Of a stretch of 64,000 bases of DNA, positions 10,543 to 22,050 are shown piece by piece. The position numbers and the translations under genes are program-made. Under the pieces are notes generated by a model. It searched no databases. It was not told the DNA's origin and was given only the letters and a program-made list of their open reading frames with translations. Source of the DNA: Porphyra umbilicalis (Eukaryota > Rhodophyta > Bangiophyceae > Bangiales > Bangiaceae); the NCBI GenBank assembly GCA_002049455.2, contig KV919066.1:29593-93592 (forward strand), given 5' to 3'. Positions within the stretch are counted from its first letter, which is position 1; each line of letters opens with the position of its first letter.

Positions 10543-11714
10543 TCAAGGCAGACGGACGAGGCCACCGCTCTGTCTGGCGTAGGCGGATGTTCGCGAGTGG
10601 CTTATACTTTCATGCTGCAGCATGAATGGTAGACAAGTAAGAAGATTGTGCCGTGCTTGCTTCTCAGACGGAGTCGCTGAGTCGGACGAAGTCGATGTGT
10701 AGGAAAAAAAAAACCCGGCGAAGGGGAACCTAGTACCACAGGCAGCGACCTCCTCTTCGTCGCCCGATTCGCCAGCGGCCGCATTATGCGGCCGCGGCGT
10801 CATGAAACGGCTTGGACCCGACAGGGTGATCCTGGCCGCCGTGAAGCGGGCCTGCTTGGTCTGAAACGCGTCACATCCTCGCCCCTCCCTCTGCTTGACC
10901 GAGCCGACACCGGCCGAGGCCGCAGCGCGGCGGGCAACGGCCGCGCTTGCGGCTGCGGCTGGTGATGCGCCGGCACGCGGCGACGCGTCGACGCCGCCAC
11001 TCGAAGGAGATAAAGACGGAGGCAATGCGGCCGCACTCGCGGCAGCGCCAGGCGCATGGGACCCGACAGTGCGGTCTGCGGCCGGCGCCAACTCGGCCAC
11101 TTCGCCGCCGTTCACAGCCACGCCGCCGGGAGTAGCGGGCGTTCCACCAAACCCGGGAGACATGGCCGCGCCGCCACTTGGAGAAACTGCAGATGCTGAC
11201 CATGCGGCCACACTTGGATCCTTACCTGCGGCCGCACCCGCCGCCGCCTCAGCGGCCGCGGTAGCGGCCGCAGAGGTGCCCGACACAGAAGGCGCCGTTG
11301 TTGTCGAGCGGGAAGCGACCCGTGCCTCTGCGGACTTGGCTTTGCGAAGGCTGGCGTTGAAAAGCAGAAGCCGCAGCTCCCTCTCGTTCTTGCGCCACTG
11401 CTCCTTCTCACCCGTCTCACGCACGTCCTTGGCCTTCCAAAAGTCGATGTCGGCGCGCTCGATGGCCGTCTCAGACAAGAACTTGACGGCAGCCGCCGTC
11501 GTGGCGGCCTCCCTTTAGATAGCAATGTCAGTCGAGGCCGCCGCTTTGGCCGCCTGCGTACCGATAGGCCGCTCTTGACAGAGGCCGCGCCGCCTGCCGA
11601 CCGTGGAGCTCGAGTGGTCGTTTGAAATGTCCTCGACGGCCTCGTCTGGCAGAGGACGGCAGCCGTGGGCGGCGGCTGCCGTGGCGGCCGTCCCCCACGC
11701 GCCTCTGAACTTGT
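10543..11714 (-). pseudogene. C-terminal half of the Harbinger Myb-like partner gene
   Basis: The minus strand reads from the edge of the LTR at 11714 through FRGAWGTAATAAA, then a TAA near 11515, then AIERADIDFWKAKDVRETGE and the coil KNERELRLLLFNASLRKAK. It ends in a low-complexity tail. This acidic/basic coil after a long Ala/Ser linker is typical of the second protein of plant and algal Harbinger elements, which helps the transposase enter the nucleus and bind DNA. The missing N-terminal half is at 22051-23290 on the other strand. The two halves fit in frame once one copy of a 5-bp target duplication is removed. Confidence 0.75.
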
Positions 11715-12132
11715 TGTTGAACTGCAGTGGAAATAGGGGTTGGGGAACCACGGTGAAGTGGTTGCGTGGCTTGAGCTTGTGTGTGTGTGTGCGAACGTGC
11801 TTTGTTGGTTGTCCTAAGGTTCGCCCGCCTCTCCCAACCGAGAGCACCTCTCAAATAGTCCCAACCGGCCCAAGTGCTCCCCCCTCTCGCGCCCACACCG
11901 ACGCCCACGCCCTCGCACCAAATCGAATCACTCACCAAATCAAAAGCCACTAGAGCAAAGCGAAGATCAAATCCAAAACACGCCAAAAGTAACGCCACTA
12001 GATGACCCAACACGAATGTGTGCAACTTGACCACGTCTTGCAAATGTACCATGTGGGGTACCATAAGGGTCACCGACCAACATCCATCCGCGATCCGCCA
12101 GTGGAGCCGGCGACGAGCATCACAGTCCAACA
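11715..12132 (-). repeat. LTR-A, 3' LTR of copia copy 2
   Basis: The 418-bp repeat starts TGTTGAACTG and ends GTCCAACA on the plus strand. The left flank is CTTGT (11710-11714). It matches nothing at the other end of copy 2. Its complement ACAAG differs at one base from ACGAG in front of copy 3. Confidence 0.93.
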
Positions 12133-12167
12133 CTCCCACTTGCTCATTGCCGCGGTGGTTGTCATTT

Positions 12168-15100
12168 TCAGCAAAGCCTCATGGCCCCGACATGCTTGTC
12201 GTGCTTGGTCTTGCCGAGCTCCTTCGTCATTGGGTCCGCCACCATGTCGTCCGTTGCACAATGCTCCAGTGTCACCTTGACCGTCGTGATGGCCTCGCGC
12301 ACGAAGTGGTAGCGAATGCCGATGTGCTTTGTGCGCTTCTGCTCGATGGGGAAGCGTCCTTAATCTTGTAGATCGCCGCCAGGCTTGATGCCACCAAAAG
12401 AAGATCGTCGACGTACAGCAGGACGATGATGATTTCGCCGTCATCAAGAAAGCGGTAGAGACATGCATCCGGGTCAATGTTGTCAAACCCCTGCGACTTG
12501 AATAAGTTGTCAAGATTGGCATACCACATCTTGGGGGCTTGCTTCAGCCCATACAGCGCTTGGAGGAGACGACACACTTTGTCAGGATACGTCGGATTGA
12601 CATAGCTGTCTGGCTGCTTCATGTTGACCTCCTCGTCAAGGTCTCCGTTGAGGAATGCCGTCTTGACGTCCATCTGATGAAGCTCCCACCCGTTCGCCGC
12701 CGTCATCGCCAGGATGCATCGAGCGGTGGTGAACTTGGCCACCGGCGCGAACGTCTCGTTGAAGTCGAGCCCCGTGATCTGCCGGTTCCCCATGAAGCAC
12801 AGGCGCGCCTTGTGCCGCGTCGTGTTGCTCCTGTTCTTGTCAACCTCGTTCTTGACCGTGTGAACCCACTTGCCCTTCAGCACGCGTCGACTGGCCGGCC
12901 GATCCGTCAAGCGCCGAGTCTTGTTCTTGCGGATGGCTTCCATCTCCTCGTCCATGGAAATCTTCCACTTAGCCGATTCTTGCCCTTGAACGGCTTGCAC
13001 GTACGTCGTGGGCGCCTCGTGAGCAACCAGGCTCACCGGTCGCCAGTACTCGACAGGGGGTCGCCGCGCTCTGCCGCTCCGACGAAGCGTGTCTTGAGAG
13101 CCGCCACTACCTTGATTGTCGTCCGCGGACTTGTCAGATCCATCGTTTTGCTTGTCGTCCTTGTCGTCATTGTCAGCATCTACGTCTTCGCCGTCGCTTG
13201 CAGAACGCAAGCCCGTCTGGACTTCGACAACTTCGTCTCCGGGAAGCTCCTCTGCAACTTCTGCAGTCTCGCTTACATTGGTCTCGGCGAACACAACGCT
13301 TCGTGCCTTGCCAACCTTGCCGTCGTCAACAATGGCTGTGTATGCCTTGCTGCCGTCAAGATAGCCTAAGACGACGCCCTTCGCCGCCTGGTCGCCAAGC
13401 ATGCCGTCGATGTGATTCTTGTGCAGCAAGACCGAGCATGTCAACCCAAGCACCCGCATGTGGCTTACGTTGGGCTTATTCCCGGTCCACAGCTCAAAAG
13501 GCGTCTTGCCAACGGATAGTGCCCGGTTCGTGAAGCGGTTCTTGATGTACACCACCGTCTTGATGGCATCCGCCCAAAGATCCTGATCGACGTCCTTGTG
13601 TCGCATCATGGGGCGAGCCATCTCCACGAGGACTCGGTTGAGCCGCTCAGCAACTCCGTTCTGCTGCGGCGTGTCGGGCACCGTGGTCTGGTGCGTCGTG
13701 CCGTTCTCATCGTGGAGAGCCTTGAATGCTCAAAAGGCGTCTTGCCGACGGATAGTGCCCGGTTTGTGAAGCGGTTCTTGATGTACACCACTGTCTTGAT
13801 GGCATCCGCCCAAAGATCCTGATCGACGTCCTTGTGTCGCATCATGGGGCGAGCCATCTCCACGAGGACTCGGTTGAGCCGCTCAGCAACTCCGTTATGC
13901 TGCGGCGTTTCGGGCACCGTGGTCTGGTGCGTCGTGCTGTTCTCATCGTGGAGAGCCTTGAATGCGCTCGACACGTACTAGCCGCCATTGTCGGAGCGAA
14001 GGATCTTGATCTTGGTTCCCGTGTGCAGCTGGACCTTAGTCAGCCACCTCTTGTACTCAGAGAGCAGATCGGTCTTTTTCTGCAGGAAGACCACGTCGGT
14101 CCAGCGGGAGAAGTCGTCGGTGAAGGTGCCGAAGTAGAGCGCACCGCCACGCGACGGCTGCGACATTGGCCCGCCCAGGTCCGAGTGCACGAGCTGCAGG
14201 CGCTTGGTCACTCGACCTCCTCCTGCACTCGGCATTGGCGTCATAGCCGCCTTCCCGTACACGCACGGCTCGCAGACGTCCGTGACAACCATGGAAGAGG
14301 ACTTAAGTCCGTCAATGTCCTTGTTCTTGATCATCCGCTCAACGCCAGACACGTTGACGTGCCCAAGGCGCTCATGCCATAGCTGCAGGGAGGCCACCGC
14401 AGAAACATCCGACAAAGGGGCCATGTCCAGGTGGTAAAGCCCGTTTTTACGCCTGCCGAACGCAGCAATCTTCTCGTTCATCTTGATGATCGTCTTACCG
14501 CCCTTGAATGACACTTCCGCCCCACGTTCCTCCATCATGCCGACCGACATGAGGTTGACGCGCATTGTAGAAACATGAAGTACCTCCTTCAATTTGATCT
14601 TGAGCGTCCTGCCCTGAACGATGACGTTGAGGACGGCCGTTTCGACACCCGCCGTGGTCACGGACCCCTTTCCAAACATGGTAAAGCTGCGTCCCGTGGT
14701 CGTCTGGTAACCATCGAAGCTCGCGTGCACGCAGCACATGTATGAAGACGCCACAGAATCGACGAGCCACGACTTGGAGATGTCATCGGTGTCAGCTGCA
14801 TTGCCCACCAGACAGATGGCCTCGTCGCTATCGCTAGCGTCGTAAGCAGCCATCGCGGCCACCATGTGCGTTTCTTGCTCCTGGGCTTTAGAACTGGGCA
14901 ATCGTCAGAGTTGTGTCCCAACGTTTGGCAGTAGTAACACTCGATCTCAGAGAGGTCACCACGGCGACCTTGACCTCGATAGTTGGCGCCGACAAGTACC
15001 ATGTCGCCAATGCGCTTCGTCGCCGGTGACGTTTCCGCCGGCCGCCGCTCCTCCTGAAGCAAGCGGCTCTTGACAAAGTCAAGGCTCAGCTTGTTCTCTC

Positions 15101-15617
15101 CCTTGACGTCGAGAGCCACCAGCAGGTTCTCGTACTTGGACGTCAGCCCGTTGAGGACTCTCATGGCAACGTCCATCTCCGTCACCTCGCCGCCCATGGC
15201 CTAGAGGTTCTCGCCGAGGTTGCGCACGCGGTTGATGTAGCCATGCATGCCCTCGCCGACGGTCATTTCGACGGTGTAGAACTCGGGTCGCGCCTTCATC
15301 TTGTTCATCAAACTCTTGCGCTGGAAGACACCTTGCAGCGTCGACCACATTTCCGCCGTCGTCTTGCAGCCCGACACGTGCTCGAGCTGCTCAGACCCAA
15401 GGGTGAGCCCGATGATAGCGCTCGCCTTCGTGTCTCGACGCTTCCACAACGCCAACTCGCGGTCTTCCGCGTCCGTCGGCTTGCCGTCTTCGTCAAGCAT
15501 ATCGTCCAGGTCGCGCAGCACGAGGACCATCTTAATGCGCTGACGCCACTCGTGGAAGTTCGTCTCCGTCAACTTTTCGATCGTGATGCCGCCCATGCCG
15601 GCAGCGCCTCCGTCCAT
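12168..15617 (-). pseudogene. Copia copy 2 gag-pol relic
   Basis: The reading starts at the ATG at 15615-15617 and ends at the TGA at 12168-12170. Defects: TAG after GENL in gag; a one-base loss at the gag-protease border that puts protease and later domains in another frame; TAG directly after the integrase DNGG motif (13978-13980); a 236-bp tandem duplication in the integrase (about 13494-13965); and a deletion of about 713 bp removing the end of reverse transcriptase and nearly all RNase H. The reverse-transcriptase YVDD is present. All these defects are shared with copy 3, so they predate the split of the two copies. Confidence 0.9.
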
Positions 15618-15778
15618 GATGTCCTCTTGTCGTAGCGCCCGACCTTTCCGAGCCGTGCACATTGACCGTCACGTCCTTGAACCAACTTGACCTCGACTTT
15701 TTCGCACTTGCGGCGACCGCCGCGACACCAGCTGGCACACCTTGCTCTTGTCACAGCTCCGGCTCTGGGCTCATAACC

Positions 15779-15864
15779 TGTTGGGATTCGAAAGTTGTAC
15801 CACTCAGCTACAGCCACAATACCAGTGTGAATGGACCTGAGGAGTTCAAACCTATAATCCAACA
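15779..15864 (-). repeat. LTR-B (86 bp), 5' LTR of the chimeric element
   Basis: On the plus strand it runs from TGTTGGGATTCG to ATAATCCAACA. It closely matches 27928-28013 (also 86 bp) and the two 86-bp ends of the TRIM at 31889-32225. It abuts the copia primer-binding site. It is followed by TTGAC (15865-15869), the complement of GTCAA found after 28013. Confidence 0.88.
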
Positions 15865-16446
15865 TTGACGAGAAGGTCTACATGGAGCAGCCAGATGGCT
15901 ATATCAATTTGATGTGTACTGAAAAGATGTCTTTTCTGCTTTAAGCGCTGTATGGTCTGAAAGAAGCCAACAAGATGTGCTTCACCCAGCGGGACGACTT
16001 CCGGGCGTCGCAGGGGTTCGATCACATCGACCCGGATGCATGTTTTTACCTCCTCATGGATGACGGCAAAATAATCATCGACCTCGTGTACGTCGACGAT
16101 TTTCTTTTATTGGCATCAAGCCTGTCGGCGATCTACATGATTAAGGACGCTCTGCACAGGCGTTTTGAGATGAAGGACCGGGGCGAGTCGAAGGTCATCC
16201 TCGGGCTAGAGATTAGGTGTCACAAGGCGTTGGGCACCCTCAAGCTGTCACAGGGCAAGAACGCGACGCAAGTGCTGAGGACGTTCGATATGGCGGAGTG
16301 CAACCCCATCGGAACACCACGAGGCGTTCACTACGGAAAAGGTGACACTGGAGAATTGTTCAACAGACAACATGGATGCGGACCAAATTTCGGAGGAGGT
16401 AGGCAAGAAAAAGCAACATAAGCATGTCGAGACGATGGGACTTTGC
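15865..16446 (+). pseudogene. 3' part of copia copy 4: reverse transcriptase to C-terminus
   Basis: The frame opens at the LTR-B edge as DEKVYMEQPDGY. It continues with ALYGLKEANKM, DPDACFYLLMDDGKII, LVYVDDFLLLASS and ILGLEIRCHKALGTLKLS. A TAA lies at 15942-15944. Most of RNase H is deleted after the NPIGTP block, and the end of the polyprotein (KHVETMGLC) follows. The preceding part of the same reverse transcriptase ends at 28014 on the minus strand, and the two join in frame through the shared GTCAA duplication. No LTR-A follows the GLC end, so the original 3' LTR is lost or diverged. Confidence 0.88.
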
Positions 16447-17655
16447 TGTGTGAAGTCGACGATGTTGAGTGGGTCCGTTGATTCTTTAGGCACGGCGTTC
16501 CCAGGCATGCGAAGACGCACATGATAGCCGCCAGGCCACCTCAGCCGCAGCGTCCTCCCAGGCAGCCCCTCTGGCGCGGCCGAAGAGACCCGCACGGCGT
16601 CTTCCAGGGCAGCTGCCGCACTTTCGATGGGTGACCATAGCCTTCCACTCAAGGCGCAACTTCCCACACAAATCTCCCCTGGAGCTCAACCCCTGATGGG
16701 TTCCCCGCTAAAATCGTGCAAACATGTACATGCAGTGTCACAAAACACATGCAGCGACTGACGACCTTCGCAAGGGCCGGTTGTCACTGGGGATTGTAAA
16801 AGTACACTTCACACTCCCCCCCAGTTCTGCGGGGATCATTGCAGCCACCCCGTCGAATACCAGTCAGCAGAAGTCCGTGCAAGGCTCTCCGGGGACGATC
16901 CAACCAAAAGGTCTCAAGCCCTGTAGGCCGCCTTCATGCAGAGCGGTCTGAATCCCTTCAGCCCCATGTCCAGAATTCAGATTTTGAACCAACCTCCGAT
17001 GGGGACAAATCAGACCCGGGAGGATGCCAGAGGCACGTCCGGGCCTGTCTGGCTCACGTACGACCCCATCCGGTACATCGGAGAACACACCCACAGTGAT
17101 CGTTCTGGCCTCGAGGCTGAAGCCCGTGAGAAGCCTTCCAAATCTCAGTTTTTCAACCGTCTTCGGAAGGGGCCCAGGAGGGTCCGGGCAGGTGCTCCGG
17201 TGACGCCCGACCCGTCCAGGTGCCCGTTCGACCACATCTATTCCGTCGAGCCCTACCGAAGGAAAGCCTAGAGTTATTTCGCCCCATGACCACGTGTTGC
17301 AGTGACCTCACGTGTTGCAACGACGCCGCGTGTTGCAACGTCGCCACGTCTTGCTCCCGGAACAATCTTCCATGCCACGACATTCGGGCCCGAAATCTTG
17401 AAATCGGCGCCCGGGCCCGCCCAGCCGGATGCAATCACGCCCGTTAGCGCCCCATAGCCGGGCACTTTGACGACGCGCCTTAGCACGCCGGGTCCGGCAG
17501 GGATGCAAGCGTTGCGGGCGACGGCGCAATGCGCGGAGTCGCCCGTAGCCCACTCAGCCCTCCAATCACAAGCGCGCGCCTTGCACTACAGTCTCGCCAA
17601 CTGTGCAAAGCCGGAGATGTACATTTTTATAGCCAAGCGGGCCGCTGGCGTTTTG
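16447..17655. other. Unassigned stretch
   Basis: Open frames are present but no domain is recognised. TGTTGAGTGGG near 16463 resembles an LTR start, but no matching end was found. It contains the small tandem repeat at 17290-17355. Confidence 0.35.
17290..17355. repeat. 18-bp tandem repeat, about 3.5 units
   Basis: The word CACGTGTTGCA recurs every 18 bp with point changes (cgcgtgttgcaacgtcgc and relatives). Confidence 0.7.
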
Positions 17656-18270
17656 TCAACTAGGAGAATAAACTCGCCCAGGCGCTGCGTGGTTTGCGCT
17701 TTGCGCTTGACGTTGAATTTGGGAAGGACCGCTTTTTTCCGTCGCCGTGTTCACAGTACACGACTCTTTGGCGCAAGCCCAAACGACCAGGTACTTGTCG
17801 AAAACCACGCTCGACCGCCAGGGCGCGTCCTTGGCAGCTTGCCGCAGCCACCACGGCAACCAGAGCCGCAACCGCCGCGCGCACGTCCCTCCCGCAACGG
17901 CCGCGTTCCTCCCAAAAAGGGCACAATGTAGCCGCGTTAGGAGTTTGATGGACGCGTCGAGCATGCCGCGGAGCAGGTCCTCGGCGTGAGACGTCGGGAT
18001 CTGGCTCGCCGGTTTGTTGTGCATCGCCGAGGCTAGGTGCTGGCAACGCTGCCGCTTCTTAAGCCTGCCGCCGACGTGCTTTTTCTGCAGCTTTCGAACT
18101 TCACGCCGCGTAGAGCCTGACGCTCTCTCCAAGGCAAAGCTTTGAGAGCTGTCTGAGTTGCCCGAGTAGTCAAATTCGCCGTCATCGATGCTTTTTCGGC
18201 TGTCGACAGGCCCAGCAGGACACAGCGCCACCTGCAGCAGAGATTGGCGCGTCACCCTCCGGCGAAACAC
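17656..18270 (-). CDS. Unrecognised ORF with a basic segment
   Basis: This is a 204-codon frame. Its middle is rich in basic residues (STRREVRKLQKKHVGGRLKK), preceded by an acidic/serine stretch (DDGEFDYSGNSDSSQS). That composition suggests a nuclear or nucleic-acid-binding protein, but no family is recognised and the C-terminal part looks like random GC-rich coding. It may be a transposon relic. Confidence 0.25.
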   Translation of the reverse strand: MFRRRVTRQSLLQVALCPAGPVDSRKSIDDGEFDYSGNSDSSQSFALERASGSTRREVRKLQKKHVGGRLKKRQRCQHLASAMHNKPASQIPTSHAEDLLRGMLDASIKLLTRLHCALFGRNAAVAGGTCARRLRLWLPWWLRQAAKDAPWRSSVVFDKYLVVWACAKESCTVNTATEKSGPSQIQRQAQSANHAAPGRVYSPS

Positions 18271-18722
18271 TGCCGCTAAAAGCTACACCACCTCGCCCCA
18301 CAACCACTTCACCAACCCCCATCACAACGCCGCTGCCCTTGGTCGCTCCGACAGATCCAGCCTCAGCGGCCAAACATTCAGCATGCTGAATGTCGTCGTC
18401 GGCCTTGAACACCACTGCAGCAGCACCTTGAGCCCGGGCAAGGTCTTTTAACTTGGATTGAAGTGCAGTGACGCCTTTGCCGTGACGTTGTCAGTGGGCG
18501 CGCCGCCAGCTGCACACGTGATGCCGCCTGCTGCGGCTCCGCGGCTGCCGCTTGCGACCCGAGTGGAAACATTTTATGTCCTCCTTTTCTCTCCCGCAGT
18601 GTGCCACTTACGCGTCCTCTGACCTCTGCCCCTTCCCTGCGCGCCCCTCCGCAAACCGTCACTTCGCCACCGGTCCCTCCGCTGGCCGCCGATTCGCCAG
18701 GAGGCGCGACTAGTTCGTCGTC

Positions 18723-18989
18723 CTAGGTGGTCAGAGGATGGAAAAAGTCGAATGAGATGCGTGCGGTTTCGGCGGACGCAGGTTTGAGCGCTAGGCGGAA
18801 GCCAGAAGCCGCCATCATGCCGCCCGCGCTCTCAAGGTACCGATACGGCATGCACAGCATTTGCGTGCCGGGAGCGCTCTCCAACACGTTAGGGTCCTCA
18901 AGCATCGGCAGCCAAATGATCTGATTCGTGATGTCGTAGCCAGACACGTGCTCGTAAAAGTTGAAATCGATTTTCGCAAGCGTGTGCAT
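18723..18989 (-). CDS. Unrecognised small ORF (88 aa)
   Basis: The ATG is at 18987-18989 and the product starts MHTLAKIDFNFYEHVSGYD. Composition is balanced and protein-like (WLPMLEDPNV, MLCMPYRYLESAGG), unlike the surrounding low-complexity frames. The frame is open further upstream but turns proline-rich, so an intron or an unrelated upstream region is possible. No function can be assigned. Confidence 0.3.
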   Translation of the reverse strand: MHTLAKIDFNFYEHVSGYDITNQIIWLPMLEDPNVLESAPGTQMLCMPYRYLESAGGMMAASGFRLALKPASAETARISFDFFHPLTT

Positions 18990-19211
18990 CCGGGCCGACG
19001 GGCGGGATTCGCCGACACCAGCAACGGCAGAGAGTGTGTTCGGCAACCGCACTGGGAGCAGCGGCGACGAGAAGGGCAGGCCAAGAGCGGGGCACCCCGG
19101 GGGCCTGTGTGGGACCGGCCGAAGCGTTAGCAGCACAGGGCACGCAATTGCAAGCTGGGGGGAGAGAAAACTTCTCGCGCGATTTATGATCTGAGGCACA
19201 GCGGCATTCAC

Positions 19212-20620
19212 GTGCCACAGAAGCGTCTGTTAGAGCATACCGAGAAACGTCGGTTGCGAACGGTCTGCGAACCGTTGAAGAGCGCAACGTGTGCGCCTAA
19301 GAGTGGCCAAAAGAGTTTCGGCAGCGATATGCGCAGGCTCTGCGAACCCGCTCCGCTCGGATCGAGAGAACTTGTTGTCTTCTGTCGGCAGATCGCAGTT
19401 ATCGGGAAACGGAGAAGGCGACGTTGCTGGGTTGTCGACCTGCAAACTGGAGCCTGTGAGCAGCTTTCCCGTGAGATGTCCACATTCCAACAGTCCCGTG
19501 CTACATTTCAAGCAAACAGGCCATCCATCGACCTTGCGATCAAGCTGATGTGGACCCCAATTGTCAGCAAATCAGACGGTCAAGAGAGACACGCAGCGCG
19601 ATAGTCTCCAAATGGCTGCAAATTCTTTCGATCGAGTTGACACGACGAGGTCAAATGCATAAATGTTGGAGACACGTTGGCAGTATCTCGCATCATCTCG
19701 CGGCGCTGTCGCATCTCGCGACTTACAGCAGGGAATTGTAGGTCTCCCGTTGGTCCGGTCAGCTGGCAGACGTACTGCGTACGTGCAATCTGGTGGCGCT
19801 TCCGCCTCGGTCGGCACTGGAGCATTCTATTCTGCAGCGCCTGTGAGGCGGCCGCTTGGTGTCTGCCGGTCACCGCGACGCAGAGCGGGCTCCTACGTGG
19901 TCGCCTGCGGAGGTCGAGCGACCCGGCCGGCAAGTCTGCCGAGACGCGGCAGGGTCCACTTACGATCGCGTCCCTTGCGGAGCAGCCCCATCGTGCGACC
20001 CCCTCCGATTTCTGTGTCAGCGATCCGCATGCTCATTGGTCAGACGCACTCTCGCTGTGCTCTTCCCCGGTCACACCCTCGATTGGCCGTCCACAGTGAA
20101 CGCCCGACCGGGCGCCACATGTGGCTCAGAGAGCTCTGCGGCGTTTGAGCGACGCCCGCGAGCCCGGCAGGCCACGCGTAGAGCGCAGCGCCACGCTTGG
20201 CGTGACCTGCTGGGCCCCTGAGCTTGGCAGGCAAGAAAGGCGGCCGCCCGATTCCCCCCGAGCGAAAGGACGATCGAGGGCGGCCTCCTGTTTTTAGGGC
20301 GTACGGCGGGGTCGTGCCACCTGCGAGACCGTCGAGAATGGCCGGGGCGAAGCCTTGCGGGCCCCTTTGCGATCGTCTTCGCAGTGGCAGAGTGGAGGCG
20401 CCGCGCATCGTCTTGAACTAACGCTTGAGCTTGGAGCAGACTCTATTTGTTGACCATCTGTGGGCGTAGTTCCAGCGCCGGGGGCAACCGCCTTTGGGCT
20501 GTGACCCGTTCGGCGCCGAGAGAGTAGCCGTGTGCATCCGCATGTGTGCGTACCGCCGCAATCGTCGCCAGCGGCCGCCGTTGCAGCGCGGGAAAGGAGA
20601 CGTCGTGCGCGCGTGCTTTG
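19212..20620. other. Unassigned stretch
   Basis: Frames on both strands are open but unremarkable. No conserved motif, TSD or terminal repeat was found. Confidence 0.35.
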
Positions 20621-20624
20621 TTGC

Positions 20625-20647
20625 GGCCGCCATCTTCGATGGCGGCC
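20625..20647. repeat. Perfect inverted repeat, 10-bp arms, 3-nt loop
   Basis: The arms GGCCGCCATC and GATGGCGGCC enclose TTC. It lies in DNA full of GCGGCCGC words. Confidence 0.7.
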
Positions 20648-21177
20648 ACGTTGCATCACTGGAGGAAGGACGTGCGAGTCGGCGCGCTTTTTCGCGGCCG
20701 CCGCTGTCGTTGGCGGCCGCGGCGGCACTGTGTGTGCGTGCGCGCTGCTCTTGGCGGCCGTCTTTCTTTGTGCCCGCCGCTGGTACACGACCGTTCTTGA
20801 ACGAGGGTGCAGCGGGAGGCCTGGTGCCTCACCTTTTTGGCGGCCGCTCTGTGCAGAAGCGGCCGCCTTTCGCTCGCTGCCCACGAGGCGTCGTACTGTG
20901 CAAGGACCGGCCGTTGCGGCAGCATGGTTCTTCATGCGCCGCGTCGAATATCCAAAATGGAGCGCCGGCGCGGTCTGCGGCAGTTCTGCCGTATGTGCCG
21001 ACGCACGCTGGGCGTCGGTGACGATCATCCCCTGTGCGCCCCATCCTGCCCATGTCCGTGGGCGGCGCGCACTCGTTTCATATAAGAGGCTTAACCATGA
21101 GCAGCTGGGGCCGACGCGCCACCACCACCAGCTGTACACCCTCCTTGCCTCGGTCCACTGCCGTCCCGTCCGCCGAG

Positions 21178-21566
21178 CCCGCATCTTCAAGACACGCGTA
21201 TCTCCGCGTTGCGGCCGCCGCCGACGCGGCCTACCAGCCCATCCCGTCAAGGCCCGAGTCCCCCGGACAGGCGGCCGGGACCGTGCCTGCCGCCAAGCCC
21301 GACCGGCCGAGGTCCGCGTTGTTCCGACTGGCAGCCGCCGCCGCAGCTGCCGCCGAGCCCGCTTCGTCAGGGCCTGCGTCTCCCCGATTGGCGGCCGCCG
21401 CCGCGGCGGCCGCCGACCCCGCCCCGTCAAGGCCTGCGTCCCTCCGATTGGCGGCCGGGACCGTGTCGGACACTAAACCCGCCCCATCAAGGCCCACACT
21501 CTTCCGACTGACGGCCACCGCCGCAGCAGCCGCCAAGCCCGCTTCGTCCAGGCTTGCGTCCCCCTG
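21178..21566. repeat. 60-bp minisatellite, about 6.5 units
   Basis: In the forward frame each unit gives 20 residues of the pattern PASSRPASPRLAAAAAAAAD. Unit lengths are constant and substitutions fall throughout. It lies upstream of the Myb-like N-terminal fragment at 22051. Confidence 0.85.
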
Positions 21567-22050
21567 ATTGGCGGCCGGCACCCGCGCGGCTGCCGCGCCC
21601 AACTCGCGCGTACCAGCTGTCGCGAGGATAGCAATCACCGGCGAGCCCACCTCGAGCAAGCGCGCGCCGCACCAAAGTCCGCCCGTCATCATCGGATCCG
21701 GGGAGCCTTATTCGGTAAGGCGCATCTGGGTCCGCCTGGCGCCCGCCTCCGACGCGGCCGCCAAGCCCACTCGGTCGAGGTCCACCGTCTGCTACCAGGC
21801 GGCCGTCGCCCCAGCGGCGGCCGAGTCCCCCGAGCCCACCGCGTCCAGGACCATCTGCACCGACGTGGCCACCTGTCGAAACATCCAGTCCGCCAGGTCT
21901 CTTGGAGCAAGTGCGGCCACAAACTCCACCTGTGGCCGCGGGGGAACTGCGGGAGCTCCAGGAGCTTGCCCACAGAGCGCACAACATGGACCGGACGGCG
22001 CGATGGCTGCTGCTGGAGGGCAGTCCTGACTCCCTGGAGGAGAGCAATTG

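Larger units (their letters stand above)
11715..15864 (-). mobile_element. Copia copy 2, defective, LTR-A at one end and LTR-B at the other
   Basis: The 3,646-bp internal region (12133-15778) is flanked by LTR-A on the left and by the unrelated 86-bp LTR-B (15779-15864) on the right. Its internal length equals that of copy 3 exactly, and the two are near-identical inverted repeats 7.4 kb apart (15865-23290). The outer flanks do not match each other, which is explained by recombination with copy 3. The polypurine tract is AAGTGGGAG next to 12133. Confidence 0.9.

Noticed and set aside
16463-16720. A further LTR starting TGTTGAGTGGG after copia copy 4
   Set aside because: No matching second copy or CAACA end was found in the window.
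20532-21476. 314-codon ORF as a gene
   Set aside because: Arg/Ala-rich coding that overlaps the 60-bp minisatellite, with competing frames on the other strand. No domain.
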